From contig JANKKI010000123.1 in NCBI GenBank assembly GCA_025175665.1, positions 3,162,001 through 3,226,000 on the forward strand: 64,000 bases of DNA, written 5' to 3'. A program made the position numbers and the translations under genes. Each line of letters starts with the position of its first letter. The first letter of the stretch is position 1. A model generated the notes under the pieces. That model worked only from the letters and a program-made list of their open reading frames with translations. It had not been told where the DNA came from and searched no databases. Source of the stretch: Cinchona pubescens. Its lineage: Eukaryota > Streptophyta > Magnoliopsida > Gentianales > Rubiaceae. Shown here one piece after another: positions 43,445-55,209 of this stretch.

Positions 43445-46015
43445 TTGTTATTATGAATATCAATACCAATTAGTTAATGTGTAAATTTTAATGTTATTAG
43501 CATTTACTTTTGTTCTTCTTTTTCATCTGTTTCTTTTCTTTCTTTTCCTTTGTTGTGTATGCTTATAATAGAAAAGGATTGTCCGATGTTGATGTTATGG
43601 ATACACATAGGTTTAATTATGATAATTTTTCAATCCAACTAGTAGCTTTAGAAGCATAGGTATTCGTCAAATTAATAAGAAATTTCAATAGTTAAATTTG
43701 TGATTTTTGTGAGGTAAACATGCAAATTAGGATTGTCCATATATGAAATGGTATGACCATCCTGATTTCTATTAGATAATCAAGGGGCATGCTATCCACA
43801 TCAACCATCATCTCTGTTCACGCCTCATGAGGATGGAACTTTATTTCAAGGATGAGCTCAAAACTCTTTACCAAAAAAATAATAGATTTCACAGAAGAGA
43901 CGTAAGGAAGGAGTTCCATCCGAAAGTTGGAGGTCCAACTTGAGTAGATTTCACAAGAATTAGAAAGAGAGGCCACATGATCATCTGAATAATGGTCATG
44001 TTCCTACTTCATGGGCACAAGTAGAAGATTTTACCTTTTGAAAATGCGGTGGATATTGATTACATGTCGACTGAAGAGATCTACAAGGATGCTAAAGGAG
44101 ATGATGTGATGCCAATTGAAGTATAACGAACAATGAATTTTCTCAAAAACTTGAGGTAGAATGGGCTGGTAGTTCAAAATTTCCCCCATTTGCTAAAAAT
44201 CCCACATCCCAAGGTTGCTTTAGATGTGCTATGCACTACCTTGAACTTCTCAAGGACTACCATACACTTGATAAGTTTCGTTGGCTTTACTGGGAAAGTG
44301 TTTCTTTCTTTTTATCTACATTTATTTATACTCTATATGCTTTAGTTTAAGAACTGGTTGAAGTAATAAAGGCTTTAAGCCTTGTGATTAGTTAGGTTTT
44401 GATTATTTACATGTGTTGTTTTGTCATGTCAAAACGTTGGAGATGATCTCCATTTAAGTTTGGTAGTGTTTATGTTTTGGTGGTGTTTGTGTTTGTGCTT
44501 AGGTATATGTGTGTTTATTTGATGGTATTAGTCTTTTAGTGGTATTGTTTCATGCTTTTGGTTTTGTATTTCTTTAGAAAAAAAAAAAAGCTGAAAAAAT
44601 TTTAAAATTTTTGGAAAAATTCAATAAGATTTTTGTTTTCTTTGAAGTAGACAATTTTAGTCTTCAGGATCCGATTGTGTAAAAGACTTCCTACTTACGT
44701 GATCGTAGACTTTTGGATTTTTAAACCCTCTTTTCTTGAAATATTACAGAGGGTTTTTCTTTAAAAAATTAGTGTTTTTAATAGTGTTTGTGTATAGTAA
44801 TTTTGTGACTTTTAGTCGTGTTTGTGTATATTAAATTTTGTGACAATGTATCAATTGTTTTAAAATGTTTTAAGAAGACTGTGTTATGAATTCTTGAATT
44901 GAAGTGTATAAAAATTATCTTTGATTTTTAAACCATTGATTTGTTAAAGTGTTATTACTATATACTCATATATGAATTGTCTTGTGTGATGTGAAAAGAG
45001 TGAGAGTTTTGATATTTTTCAATGATTGATAATCATGATTATGCCTTGAGATTTTGTTCAACTTGTGACATTTGTTGGAATTATGTGAATTTTATTCTTG
45101 CAATGTATGAATGAAGCTTGCAGCATGGAAATGATATAGGCAATGTTTGGACCGTTTGAGTCTAAATTACCTACCTATCTCATAAGTTGTCCTTAGTTTC
45201 CAATTTGAACTTTATTAGCCTATTTTATTTGATAGCCATATTATTTAGTCAATTTACTATGTTATTTTGTTTACCTTTTTCTCCTATCCATCACCTTAGC
45301 ATGGACCTCTTAGAGTATCAATGGTATTGTTGTGTTGTTTATAGTGGTCAATTGCAAAGGAAATGGTGCCTGTTGGGCAAGAATTCAAATATATGACTTC
45401 AATGTTTGTCAATAATTCCCGTCTGTCTAGGTGGAGTTGTTTACTTGAAGGAAAAAAAAAAAGAAAAGAAAAAAGAAAGAGCAAAAAATATGTGTTGAAA
45501 ATAAAAAGAAAAGAAAAAAAATGTGAAAAGAAAAAATTTGTTCATGTGTTTGTGAATAAAGAAGAAAAATTCCTTCTAATGGTAAAAAGAATGTAAAGTT
45601 TAGCCTTCAATAGTGTTTGGTCAAATATGGTGGTCTTTTGGGGGTTGTACTAGTGGAACATGATCTGGGTTATTGACTAACATGTCTAACGTAATATAAA
45701 CTACTTTTATCTAAATTTATCCCACATTTATTCCTGAACTTGCGTTACATGTTTGAAATATCCTACTTGATCCTTTGTTTAAGTTAATTTGTATGAGAGT
45801 ATTTTGTGTATGACTTGTTTCCAACTTGGATGTCACTTGTTACGCTTTTGGTTACATAGGTTTTTATGATTGGAAAGAAGAGTGATATCATCTCTTGATT
45901 TCATTGTGAATGGAGAATTAGCACTTTCATAATGAATTTCGGATTGATTGTCAACGTTTTCTCATATAATTGTTAGATTCATTGTTTTGTATTCTGTGTC
46001 TTCCTTGTTATGATT
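43445..46015 (+). other. GC interior without recognisable pol
   Basis: Short frames only. A gag-like remnant may be WAGSSKFPPFAKNPTSQGCF near 44160, but I cannot place it. Two A/G-rich stretches stand out: A12 at 44579-44591 and a nearly homopurine region at 45447-45600, where frames read only Lys/Glu. These resemble the long 3' UTR of LARD-type elements. Confidence 0.5.
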
Positions 46016-46997
46016 GTTGATACATTGAAAGATGTTAATGTGAGTTTTTTCTTTTTTATTATTGGTTTCATTTTGGTCTAAATTGATATTCATTTCAAGT
46101 TGAATTAGGGTTTCTTTTCCTAAGTTTTATTACTTTTGTTATTCAAGTTTTAATTCTTATTTTAACTTGTTATTTGTTATTTATCATATGTTTAATGTGT
46201 TTTGAAGGTTTCAGGAAGTTTGAGGCTTGTTTGAGTTGAGGAATGCAAGAAAATGCCAAAATAAAGCAAAATTGATAGAGCAGAAAGAGGACTAGCGCAC
46301 CTACTGTGCCACCAATGCCTCCTAGGAGGCAACAAGTAGTCGTGGATAGTGCGGTGGCACCACCAAAGCTGCCAAGGAACTAGGGTTGCAACTGCTAAGC
46401 AATTATGACATTTTTTAGGGTTTCGAATGTCCATTTTATGGACTGTTTTAGTGCATGTCAAACCTTATTTAGTGTGTTACACTTTCTAAATCTTAAAACC
46501 TATATCTCCAAGAACTGAAAAAGACGTTCTCTTTCTGTCTCCCATTGAGAGATGGAAGATTAGATTATGATTTTCTTTATTTTTTAAGAAGAGTTAAAGA
46601 GTGGTTCAAAATTGATAATCTTAGACCAAGAACTGGCAAATTCTTCATCAAAAGAGTATTATTAAACCTTCTCAGATTTTTGTTATGCTATTTAATTCTT
46701 ATTTATTTGTATTTTCTTGATTATCACGTTCAGAGTTATCTTGTTAGGGTTTTTGAGATGTAACCTTTGTGATTGCACAAATTCATGATTGAATGTTATT
46801 CATGGTCGGTTTCGATTAAATACTGATGTTTTTTCTATGTTCAAAATGCTTTCAAGTTTTAGGCCACTTTTTCAATGATTTATTAAATATGTGTGAGACG
46901 GACCAAGTAATACACATATTAAAGATTGAGTAGTACATCCCACGGAGTACAACACAATATAATACAATTTGAGTTAATGCCAGACCAAGGATTAATT
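46016..46997 (+). repeat. GC 3' LTR, truncated
   Basis: Matches about 42020-42925 of the left LTR. It includes the GTGTTTTGAAGGTTTCA run (46197), the GC-rich stretch with GCACC/GGTGC words and the tail CCAGACCAAGGATTAAT. The last part of the LTR, about 500 bases, is missing where LN6 begins. Confidence 0.75.
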
Positions 46998-47029
46998 GTG
47001 GAAAGGTATTGAGTAGTTGCACTCAGCTT

Positions 47030-47608
47030 TTCAGGGGCATCAATTTTGGGGTGGTGACTTGAACATTATTACTTACTTGAATGAAAACTTTCATCGCTCT
47101 GATCGCCCGCCAACGACATATGATTCAAGAAAATTACATTACTCACTATATTCTTCGTCGAACTCCCGTTGACACGTTGGAATCTAGGACTTTGATGGCC
47201 ATTACTTCCTGTATTAATGATTGTCATATGCTTGATTTTTAAAGGTAACAGTTATACATGGACAGGTATGAGGCATGGGGGTCTAGTTTGGAAACGACTT
47301 GACAGAATCTTGGTTAATCAACGAAATTTCTTTCCATTTTTTTGGCAATTTCGGTTCAACATTTATGCCACTCATCATTGACCCTTGTTCATGACTATTG
47401 AAATGGAATCCAAATATGAGCACTTAGGGGACATCCTCCTTTAAATTTAAGCACATTTGGGTACGCTCATCACATTTTTCAGGAAATGGTGCAGTAATCA
47501 CAGAAACTCCCAATGCATGGTAATAGTATGCGAATTTTGTCAGAAAAACTCAAGAGGCTCAAAAAATCTATCGAAACATGGAACAAAGACAGTTTTGACA
47601 ATGTTTAT
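47030..47608 (+). pseudogene. LN6: LINE endonuclease fragment
   Basis: Plus-strand text FWGGDLNIITYLNENFHRSD is the GDFN box of a LINE endonuclease. The frames after it give KGNSYTWTGMRHGG, VWKRLDRILVNQRNFFP and LKRLKKSIETWNKDSFDNV, i.e. the end of the endonuclease and the start of the linker. The N-terminal half and everything after the linker are absent: it abuts the truncated GC LTR on the left and the C2 LTR on the right. Confidence 0.8.
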
Positions 47609-47818
47609 TGAAAGAATTTTGAAGAAGAATTATATTTCTTGTCTAAGTATAATAATACAAGAAATTCTCTTAAATAGACTACCCTATGAAACAAATAAGG
47701 AATGTCTTGCTAATTAAGATCTATAATTAAGGAATAGAATATACACTTAACAAATATATACAACTAAATATATTCCTAACATATATATTAAAAGGTAAAT
47801 ATGTTAAATATGTTAACA
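47609..47818 (-). repeat. C2 3' LTR
   Basis: 210 bases, the reverse complement of the C1 LTR (TGAAAGAATTTTGAAG ... AAATATGTTAACA on the plus strand). The purine tract GCGGGGGAA is adjacent at 47819-47828. Confidence 0.95.
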
Positions 47819-47839
47819 TTCCCCCGCAAACTCAAGGCA

Positions 47840-48706
47840 GTTGAACGCAAACCAACTGGAGTTTGGAACCAAGAGCATGAAAACGGCCAGGTAGATGAGC
47901 CTTAGTTAAGATATCAGTAGTCTAATCAGGGGAAGAGACAGATTGTAACTGAACAGTACCATGAACTAGATGCTGGCAAACAAAATGACAGTAATTTTTT
48001 ATGTGTTTAGTGCGCTCATGAGAAACATCGCTATGAGCAATTTGAATAGCACTCCAATTATCACAATGAACAAGAGTAGCAGAAGAATGAGTAACACCCA
48101 TATGTTCGAGTAACCAGCGAAGCCAAACAAGTTCTTGAGTAGCATCATCCATACCCGATATTCAGCTTCAGTACTAGAACGAGAAGTGACAGTCTGCTTC
48201 TTGCTCCTCCAAGAGATGAGAGAAGTACCAAGGAAGAAGTAGAAACCAGTAATAGATTGTCTGTCTGTTGGATCGCTAGATCAATCAGCATCAGAGTATG
48301 CATGTAGATCAAGTGGAGAGCGGGAAGAAAAATGAAGACCATGAAAAGGGGTACTCTTGATATATCACAAAATGCGTAGAACAACATCAAAATGAGTTAT
48401 CCGCGGAGTTTCCATAAACTGACTGACGACATGAACAACATAAGCAATGTCAGGGCGAATGACTGTAAGATAGACTAAACTACCCACGAAACGCTGACGA
48501 TATAAAGTAGAATCAGAGAGAGGAGATCCATCAGTAGGAGTAAAACGAGCATTAGCTTCATTAGGAGTTGAGGCAATGGTATGACCTGTGAAGCCGGCAC
48601 GAGCTAGAAGATCAGAAGCATACTTAGCTTGAGTGAGGAAGTAACCATCAGAGTTGGACGAAACGTCAAGGACAAAAAAATAACTCAAGAGACCCAAATC
48701 CTTCAT
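47840..48706 (-). pseudogene. C2 RT C-terminus and RNase H
   Basis: Minus-strand frame 48706-48365 reads MKDLGLLSYFFVLDVSSNSD, YASDLLARAGFTGH and LVYLTVIRPDIAYVVHVVSQ. The RNase H frame (48152-47922) has ATQELVWLRWLLEHMGVTHS, LVHCDNWSAIQIAHSDVSHE and HLVHGTVQLQSVSSPD. The text equals C1 at 39200-40000 apart from small changes, so the two copies come from closely related elements. A shift at about 48365 and stops break it. Confidence 0.9.
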
Positions 48707-49566
48707 CTCAAAATGCTAATGAAGATGATTTTTAAGATCAGTGATGCCTGCAATATCATCGCCGGGTATAAGCATGTCATCCACATACAATAATAAAAGA
48801 AGAGTACCATGATCAGATACTCGACGAAATAGAGCTGAATCATAAGAATTGGAAGTAAACCCAAGCTGACAAATGGTAGAACTAAACTTGGAGAACCAAG
48901 CTCGAGGAGCTTGTTTAAGACCATAGAGAGCTCGATGAAGTTTGCAGACTTTGTTCCGCGGATGAGAATAACCAGGAAGTGGTTTCATGTAGACATCTTC
49001 AATAAGATCACCATTAAGAAAATCATTCTTGACATCCAACTGGAAAAGGGACCATCTGTGAGTAGCAGCAATAGCAAGTAAACTACAAACAGAAGTATGC
49101 CGTGCAACAGTAGCAAAGGTTTCTTCATAATCGATGGCGTATTCCTGAGCAAATCCTTTTGCAACTAAACGAGCTTGGTATCGCTCAATAGTTCCATCAA
49201 TTGAGTCTTAATTTTACAGACCCATTTACAACCAACAACAGACTTTCTAGGAGGTAGGTCGACTAGATCCCAAGTGTGCATTTTATCAAGTGCCTGCAAC
49301 TCATCTAACATAGCTTGTTGCCAAATGGGATTAGAACTATCTTCTCGGTAAGAAATGGGTTCATGTAAAGATAAAATAGTAGAAAAATAGTGAAAGTCAC
49401 GAAGTTGAGAAGGAATATCTCTTACACGATTAGATCGACGAAGAGTAGGTAGAGGTGGAGATGAAAGAGACAATTCTGGAGACATAGCCGGGGCAGGATC
49501 ACCATCAGGAGCCACGATCTTGAAAGCCATGGAAGTCATCAAGAGGAGATTCAGAGGTGGTGTCAA
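48707..49566 (-). pseudogene. C2 reverse transcriptase N-terminal and catalytic part
   Basis: The frame 49566-49165 has PTLRRSNRVRDIPSQLRDFH, AMLDELQALDKMHTWDLVDL and VGCKWVCKIKT. After a shift the frame 49039-48716 is open for 107 codons and holds MDVKNDFLNGDLIEDVYMKP, RALYGLKQAPRAWFSKF and LLLLYVDDMLIPGDDIAG, so the catalytic YVDD box is intact. This segment is better kept than in C1, which lost the KQAPRAW box. Confidence 0.9.
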
Positions 49567-49805
49567 CTGGAGAATCTACAGCATGCTCATCAGGAAAAAG
49601 ATCAAACGAGGGATTAGTAAAGAAGGGTTGAGAGGAAATAAGGGAAAGATGAAAGTTGGACATGGAAGAGAACATTTGTTGCTCCCAAAAGACTACATGA
49701 TGAGATATACGAAGCCTGCGAGACTGAGGATCCCAACATCTATAGCCTTTGTGTTCAATTCCATACCCTAAGAAATAACAGAGGCGAGCACGAGAGCAGG
49801 AGAGA
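49567..49805 (-). pseudogene. C2 integrase C-terminal linker
   Basis: Reads YFLGYGIEHKGYRCWDPQSR, LRISHHVVFWEQQMFSS and LISSQPFFTNPSFDLFPDEH, the region between integrase and RT of C1 (38140-38300). The start near 49805 (SRARLCYFLGYG) is the truncation point. Confidence 0.85.
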
Positions 49806-50690
49806 TTTAAGTATATCGAGTGAATCATCATCCTGACACGAAGAAGAAAACACTCCATCTATCATTAACCGACTGTTCCATTCCACTTATGATTTTCCCA
49901 TCATTCAGTAATGACTGCATGTCTCTGCATTGATTACCAAGTAACGTCAGATTGAGCAAGGTTGTAGCAAAAAGAGCAATAAGATGGAAGATTTTCATAA
50001 TCAATATATTACCATGATTGCTAATTCTTCCTCCTGAATCCAAAATCTTTTGAGCAACGGTTTCTGAATGTCCACTTCCACACAATATCTCGTTGTATTC
50101 TGTCAAGAGAGACTCCGAGTAGAAGAGTCCAATTTGAAAGGCTCTCCAATGTGTTCGGCAAAGGAATATAGGGTTCTTCTGTCATAATATAGTGCCAACA
50201 ATTTTTCTAGCGCGACCCACACGGTAATCATAGAGGATTCCACATCAACTTGAAACTCAAGTGTCCATTTGAGAACATTCGTAAATCCTTGAAAGGTCAA
50301 AAACTTGCACATCCAACATTGAATGTAGTTTTCCTCCAAGACAAATCTGATTAAAAAATGGTAGTAATCTAGGAACCCTAGGGTAAAAGCACCCTATAAT
50401 CCCATTTGAACATTTTGATAACTTATCCAATTTTTTTATTAGAAAAGATTAAAGCAGGCTCTCAATGATATGTGGTTGTTTCCTCAATATTGGTTTCAAT
50501 TTTTGAGCTATTCGAGGCAATCATCTGTAAAGGATTTGGGTGCGTGAGAGAGAGGATACCCTTCAGCTGGAAGTTGAAGGGCAGCCATGGGAGCCATGGA
50601 ACCCTAGGGGTGCACGATTTGGAAAGAGAGATAAAGATGGGGGTTGGAGAATACGGCTTTAATGTATTAAGTTTATATGGTGGTATATAA
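49806..50690 (-). pseudogene. LN7: LINE ORF1 fragment (5' part)
   Basis: Minus-strand ATG codons at 50597 and 50588 open MAPMAALQLPAEG, like LN3 ORF1. Decayed DUF4283 text follows, and the frame 50339-50103 has TLEFQVDVESSMITVWVALE, KLLALYYDRRTLYSFAEHIG and EPFKLDSSTR. Further minus-strand text (50095-49880), DIQKPLLKRFWIQEEELAI and YENLPSYCSFCYNL, gives the zinc-knuckle region. The fragment matches LN3 ORF1 piece by piece. It ends abruptly at the junction with C2. ORF2 is absent. Confidence 0.8.
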
Positions 50691-51789
50691 AGCAAAAACT
50701 TGCATCTGGTTTAAGTATAATATTATAAGATTTGGATCATCCTTACTTATTTCATTATAAGAAAATGGGCCTTCAGTGACATGAAAAAATCTTGTCACTG
50801 TATGATACCAACGATAACGAGATTAAAGGTCGTAAATAGTAAGAAGATCACACCAATTGTTATGTGACATCCTACATGTTGTCAGGCATGTTGTCACTCA
50901 AAATATGGTGCCTATTCCTCATGCCAAAATCGGTCATTAGTGACAATTTCGTCACAAAACCTCCTTGTGTCTGTAACAACTTCTAAATTATCATTATTGT
51001 TAAACCATTGCTAGTTCTGTGATATAGAAAATCTAGTCTTTTTCCTATATCTAAGTATCTTTTTAAAATTGTTTACAAATTAATTTGATTTCAGCAATGT
51101 TACTATTGAGAATAATAATAGATCGATGTATATGAAATTTCTTAGTATTAAGTTTTTCTATAGGATAATTGGGTAGTCATAGCTCCATTATTTTGTTTAT
51201 TGTCAATTAGCTAGTGAATGACACAGCTTTCAATATAGGAAACATCTAAAATTTTTATCCCAAGATATTCTATGTTTTCAATTACAAGAATTATGTTACA
51301 AAATTGCTTGCAACTCATAAATTATATTAGTGTACACTATTACAGAGCAACTCTAAGAAGAACAAATTGTAAGAAGGTCAAACATAATAGTCCAATAGAA
51401 TAACCTTGGCTCAATCAATAGAACAATAGATCACAATTTGAAAATTTTCACTTCAAAATTTTAAACCCTTTTGTTCCTTAATATACAAGTATAAAATTCC
51501 AGTGGGGTTAATATCCATTCAAAAAAAGTTGACTGTAGCTCACTTTCTTATGATATGTCGTAAAGAGGTCATGCTTAGTTTAAGAAAAAGAATATATATA
51601 TATATATATATATATATTGAAACTACCGCAAGGCTGGTGGGTCAAGCCCTTTTTTTACTAGCAAGCAAAGGGAATTATTAAAAGAGATAATGAAACTTAG
51701 CTACCTTCCATCGAATCGACGAAAATTCTAGTTTATCTGGTCGGGGGATTCCATCAAGTGTGGGAGGATAGTTAGATAAAAAAAAATAT
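50691..51789. other. unassigned DNA with GTGAC/GTCAC pairs and a microsatellite
   Basis: No coding region. 50774-50800 is a perfect 8-bp dyad, CAGTGACA and TGTCACTG, and GTGAC/GTCAC words alternate six times to 50955, as in some MITE ends. 51592-51617 is an AT microsatellite of about 13 repeats. Confidence 0.55.
51592..51617. repeat. AT dinucleotide microsatellite
   Basis: About 13 uninterrupted AT repeats. Confidence 0.9.
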
Positions 51790-52647
51790 TACTAGTATGA
51801 GAGCTATTTCGTAAAGATTTTAAATGCCGTCCGATATGCCCACAATGTGTCATCTAACTTAAGTGCCCAATCCTTCCTAGTTTTATTTACCATATTCTCT
51901 AAGAACCTCTTCAATTCTTAGTTTGAAACCTCAACTTGACCCGATGTTTGAGAATGATAGGCTAAAGCAACCTTGTGTTTCACACCATACTTTGTCATCA
52001 TGGCCTCAAAGTGTGAATTTTTGAAGTGAGAGCCCCCATCACAACTCTAATGATAGCCCAAGGCACTCCAAACTGAGAGAAGATGTTCTTCCGAAGGAAT
52101 TTGGGAACAACTTTGGCCTCATTGGTTAGGGTGGCGATTGCTTCAAACCACTTTGACACATAGTCCACCACAACCAAAATGTATTTGTTGGAATATGTAA
52201 CCAGAAAAGGTCCCATAAAATCAATGCCCCATGTATCAAATACCTCCAACTCAATAATTCCATGAAGGGGCATTTCATGTTTCCTCGAAATATTACCCAC
52301 CCTTTGACATTCATCACATTTGAGCACAAATTCTGGGGAATCCTTGAACATAGTTGGCCAATACAAACCACTTTGAAGAACCTTAAAAGCATTTTGTTGA
52401 GCTCCATGGTGTTCACCAACCAATGATGAATGACGTCGTCTCAACACATCGGTAATTTCACATTCCGGAACACATATCCTAAGGACTTGATTATTGCACC
52501 TTCTTTACAAATATGGCTCTTCCCAAAAGTAATGCTTAAGTTTCGCAAACTGAATTTCCTTTTCTCATTGACATTTGACATCTTTGGAACTATCCTTGCC
52601 ACAAGATAATTCACAATGTCAGCATACCAGGGACTCACTTCCTTCAC
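51790..52647 (-). pseudogene. GM integrase
   Basis: The frame 52647-52441 leads into 52447-51998: HHGAQQNAFKVLQSGLYWPT, LKCDECQRVGNISRKHEMPL (zinc-binding Cys pair), FDTWGIDFMGPF (first catalytic Asp), NKYILVVVDYVSKWFEAIAT and RKNIFSQFGVPWAII. The second Asp box, normally SDGGSHF, reads RVVMGAL, so the catalytic residue is lost. Broken text after 51998 resembles YGVKHKVALAYHSQTSGQVE and the C-terminal LWAYRTAFK. It would insert the element's DNA copy; it is inactive here. Confidence 0.9.
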
Positions 52648-52808
52648 TTTAAAAAATTTCTCAATTGATGATTCTTCATTGATGGCTATTTCTTCATGAT
52701 TAACAAGTCTAGATGCTTCAATCCTCTATAAATGATCGGTTACCACGTTTTCCACACCCTTCTTGTCCACTACTTCCCAATAAAACTCTTGCAATAAAAG
52801 TATCCATC

Positions 52809-53092
52809 TCAATAACCGTGGCTTGGCATCTTGTTTAGAAAATAAATACTTTTTAATACGGAGTGATTAGTATGAACAATTACCTTTGATCCAATCAAGT
52901 ATGATCTAAACTTATCAAATACAAAAAGTATAGCAAGTAGTTCCTTCTCCATTGTAGAATAATTAAGTTGTGCATCATTTAAGGTCCTACTTGCATAGTA
53001 AATGACAAGCAACATCTTATTCACCTTTTGACATAAAATGACACCTATACCATAGAGTCATTAGCATCACACATAAGCTCAAATGAAAGAGA
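52809..53092 (-). pseudogene. GM RNase H
   Basis: The frame 53024-52809 reads YYASRTLNDAQLNYSTMEKE (Glu box) and LLAILFVFDKFRSYLIGSKV, then VHTNHSVLKSIYF. Athila elements have TDH where this copy has TNH, so a catalytic Asp is replaced by Asn. It follows the RT on the minus strand after a frameshift. Confidence 0.85.
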
Positions 53093-54256
53093 CTAATTTG
53101 GTGCTACAATGACCGGTGCAATCACAAGAGCATCTTTTAACTCATTGAATGCTTCCAAACAAGAATCATCAAAATAAAAAGGACAATTTTTTTGAAGTAA
53201 TAAGCACAAAGGTCTAGCGATATGTGAAAAATTCCTAGTGAATCTTCTATAAAAGCCTGCATGACCTAAGAAACATCTTACCCCCTTAACATTAATTGGA
53301 GGAGGCAACTTTTCAATCACCTCTACCTTTGCCCTATCCACTTCTATCCCTTTTGATGAAACTTTGTGACCCAAAATAATTCGTTCCATCACCATGAAAT
53401 GACACTTTCCCCAATTGAGAACCAAATTAGTTTCTACACACCTTTTCAACACATTGGACAAATTTGCAAGACAATCATCAAATGAGACACCAAATACACT
53501 AAAATCATCCATGAAGATCTTTATGCTCTTTTCAACCATGTCTGAAAAACAACAAACATCAAGTTATAACATTGAAATGTGCTTGGAGCATTGCAACGCC
53601 CAAAGGGCATTCTCCTATATGCAAAGGTACCAAATGGGCATGTAAAACTTGTTTTGTTTTGATTTTTGGGACAAATGACAACTTAGAGATAACTGGAATA
53701 TCCATCAAAGAAACAATAATAAGCAAAACCGGCTAAACTCTCAAGCATTAGATCAATAAAAGGTAAAGGAAAATGATCCTTCCGGGTGGCCTCATTCAAC
53801 CTTTGAAAATCAATAAACATATGCCAACCCATAACCAATCTAGAGGGGAGGACCTCATTGGTTTCACTTATGATTATAGTAATACCACTCTTCTTTGGAA
53901 CAACTTGAGTAGGACTAACCCACTTACTATCGCTAATAGGGTAAATAATATCAGCTTTCAAATGTTTGAGAACCTTCTTCCTCACAACCTCTTTTAAAGT
54001 AGGATTGAATCTCCTTTGAGGTTGCCTTACCGGTTTATTTCTCTCATTCAACAAGATTTTATGCATGCCATAAGGAAGGGAAAATTCCCTTAATATTATC
54101 AATGGACCAAGCAATGGCAACTTTATGCATTTTAAGCACCACAATCAATCTTTCAAGTTGCTTACTTTTCAAAGATGCATTCACAATCACCGGGTGTATC
54201 TCATTTTCACCAAGATATGTATACATTAAGTGAGTAGGAAGAGGTTTAAGCTCCAA
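53093..54256 (-). pseudogene. GM reverse transcriptase
   Basis: N-terminal frame 54144-53683: NPTLKEVVRKKVLKHLKADI, YPISDSKWVSPTQVVPKKSG, FIDFQRLNEATRKDHFPLPF and FAYYCFFDGYSSY with the first catalytic Asp. A short decayed part follows, then 53539-53093: SIKIFMDDFSVFG with the catalytic MDD, LNWGKCHFMVMERIILGHKV, EVIEKLPPPINVKGVRCFLG and GFYRRFTRNFSHIARPLCLL. Catalytic residues are kept. Upstream, 54256-54059 (MELKPLPTHLMYTYLGENE) is the pre-RT linker. The domain is split by two or three shifts. Confidence 0.92.
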
Positions 54257-54601
54257 CTTGAGGGGGTTCGTTGGTCAAAGACCCCCGTTTACCTTTTTCT
54301 TACTTCTCCTCGTCTTCCTTTCGCAATAAGGTATCATTCTCCAATTGATTAAAATTCTTCATCCCTTCTTCATCATCTTGATTTAGAGCATTTGATTCTA
54401 AAACCTCTTCCTCCATAGAGATTCTCCATTGCATTCCTACAACAATCATCAATTAGATCATCTACCACATTTATAATCATGACATCTTCAAAAATTGAAG
54501 AAAGCTTTAATGAACTAAAAACATTAAATGTAACAATCTCATCATTTATCCAGAATTCTAACTTCCCTTCTTAGGAACATCAATAAGTGCACGGCCGGTA
54601 G

Positions 54602-55209
54602 CTACCCCTGTCTCCCAAGAATGATTGGCATCTCTTCATCCTCTTCCATTTCACGGACAATAAAATTGGCCAGAAGGTAGAGTTTATCAATTTTCACAAT
54701 CACATTTTCAATGATCCGGTTTGGGAACTTTATGCTCCGGTCCGCAAGTTGAAATGAGATACTTGTTGGCTTCAATTGTCCTCCATTTAACTTCTTGAAT
54801 ACCACAAAAGGCATGAGATTTATTGAAGCTTCCAAGTTACACAATGCTCTTCCAAATTGTAATCCTCCAATCTCACAAGGTATAGAAAATGATTCGGGAT
54901 CCTTGAGCTTTGGTGGCGACCTCCTTTTAAGGAGTGCACTACAATTCTCCGTTAAGCATAAGATTTCATCCCCATGCAATTTCCTTTTTGAAGTGAGGAC
55001 TTGTTTCATGAATTTAGCATAAGCGAGCATGTTCTCAAGTGCCTCCATGAATGGAATGTTGATTTCAAGTTTTTCTTTAAAATCTCAAGAAACTTCTTGA
55101 ACTTCTTTGCCTTTTCTTCATCTTTTAGCCTTTGAGGAAAGGGCACATTGACGTGCTTCGACTCATGATTCTTCAGATCCTTGCCTTCATTTCTTTGCAA
55201 AGTAGGCAT
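54602..55209 (-). pseudogene. GM aspartic protease
   Basis: The lead-in (55209-55006) has VPFPQRLKDEEKAKKFKKF, the start of the protease region in Athila elements. The frame 55048-54602 holds FSIPCEIGGLQFGRALCN and LEASINLMPFVVFKKL, then SFQLADRSIKFPNRIIENVI and MEEDEEMPIILGRQG. The active site normally reads CDLGASINLMP; here the Asp is Asn and the Gly is Glu, so the protease is dead. Both changes fit G-to-A mutations on the coding strand. Confidence 0.9.

Larger units (their letters stand above)
41994..46997 (+). mobile_element. GC: non-autonomous gypsy-like element (LARD-like)
   Basis: Left LTR 41994-43420, tRNA-Asp-type primer site, about 2.6 kb of interior with no RT, integrase or protease, and a right LTR copy of about 980 bases (46016-46997) truncated at its 3' side. 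Both LTRs share the run TTTATTACTTTTGTT..TTCA, GTGTTTTGAAGGTTTCA(A/G)GAAGTT and the ending text CCAGAC(T/C)AAGGATT. Length and lack of pol fit a large retrotransposon derivative. Confidence 0.8.
47609..49805 (-). mobile_element. C2: 5'-truncated minus-strand copy of the C1 copia family
   Basis: The right-hand end of the family in reverse orientation: one LTR (47609-47818), polypurine tract, RNase H, RT and the last part of the integrase. The 5' LTR, gag, protease and most of the integrase are missing. The break at about 49805 joins directly to LINE LN7. Truncation at the 5' side is not how LTR elements insert, so a deletion or recombination is likely. Confidence 0.92.

Noticed and set aside
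45363..45596. Lys/Glu-rich frame that might look like a nuclear protein
   Set aside because: It is a translation of a nearly homopurine, A-rich stretch in the GC interior.
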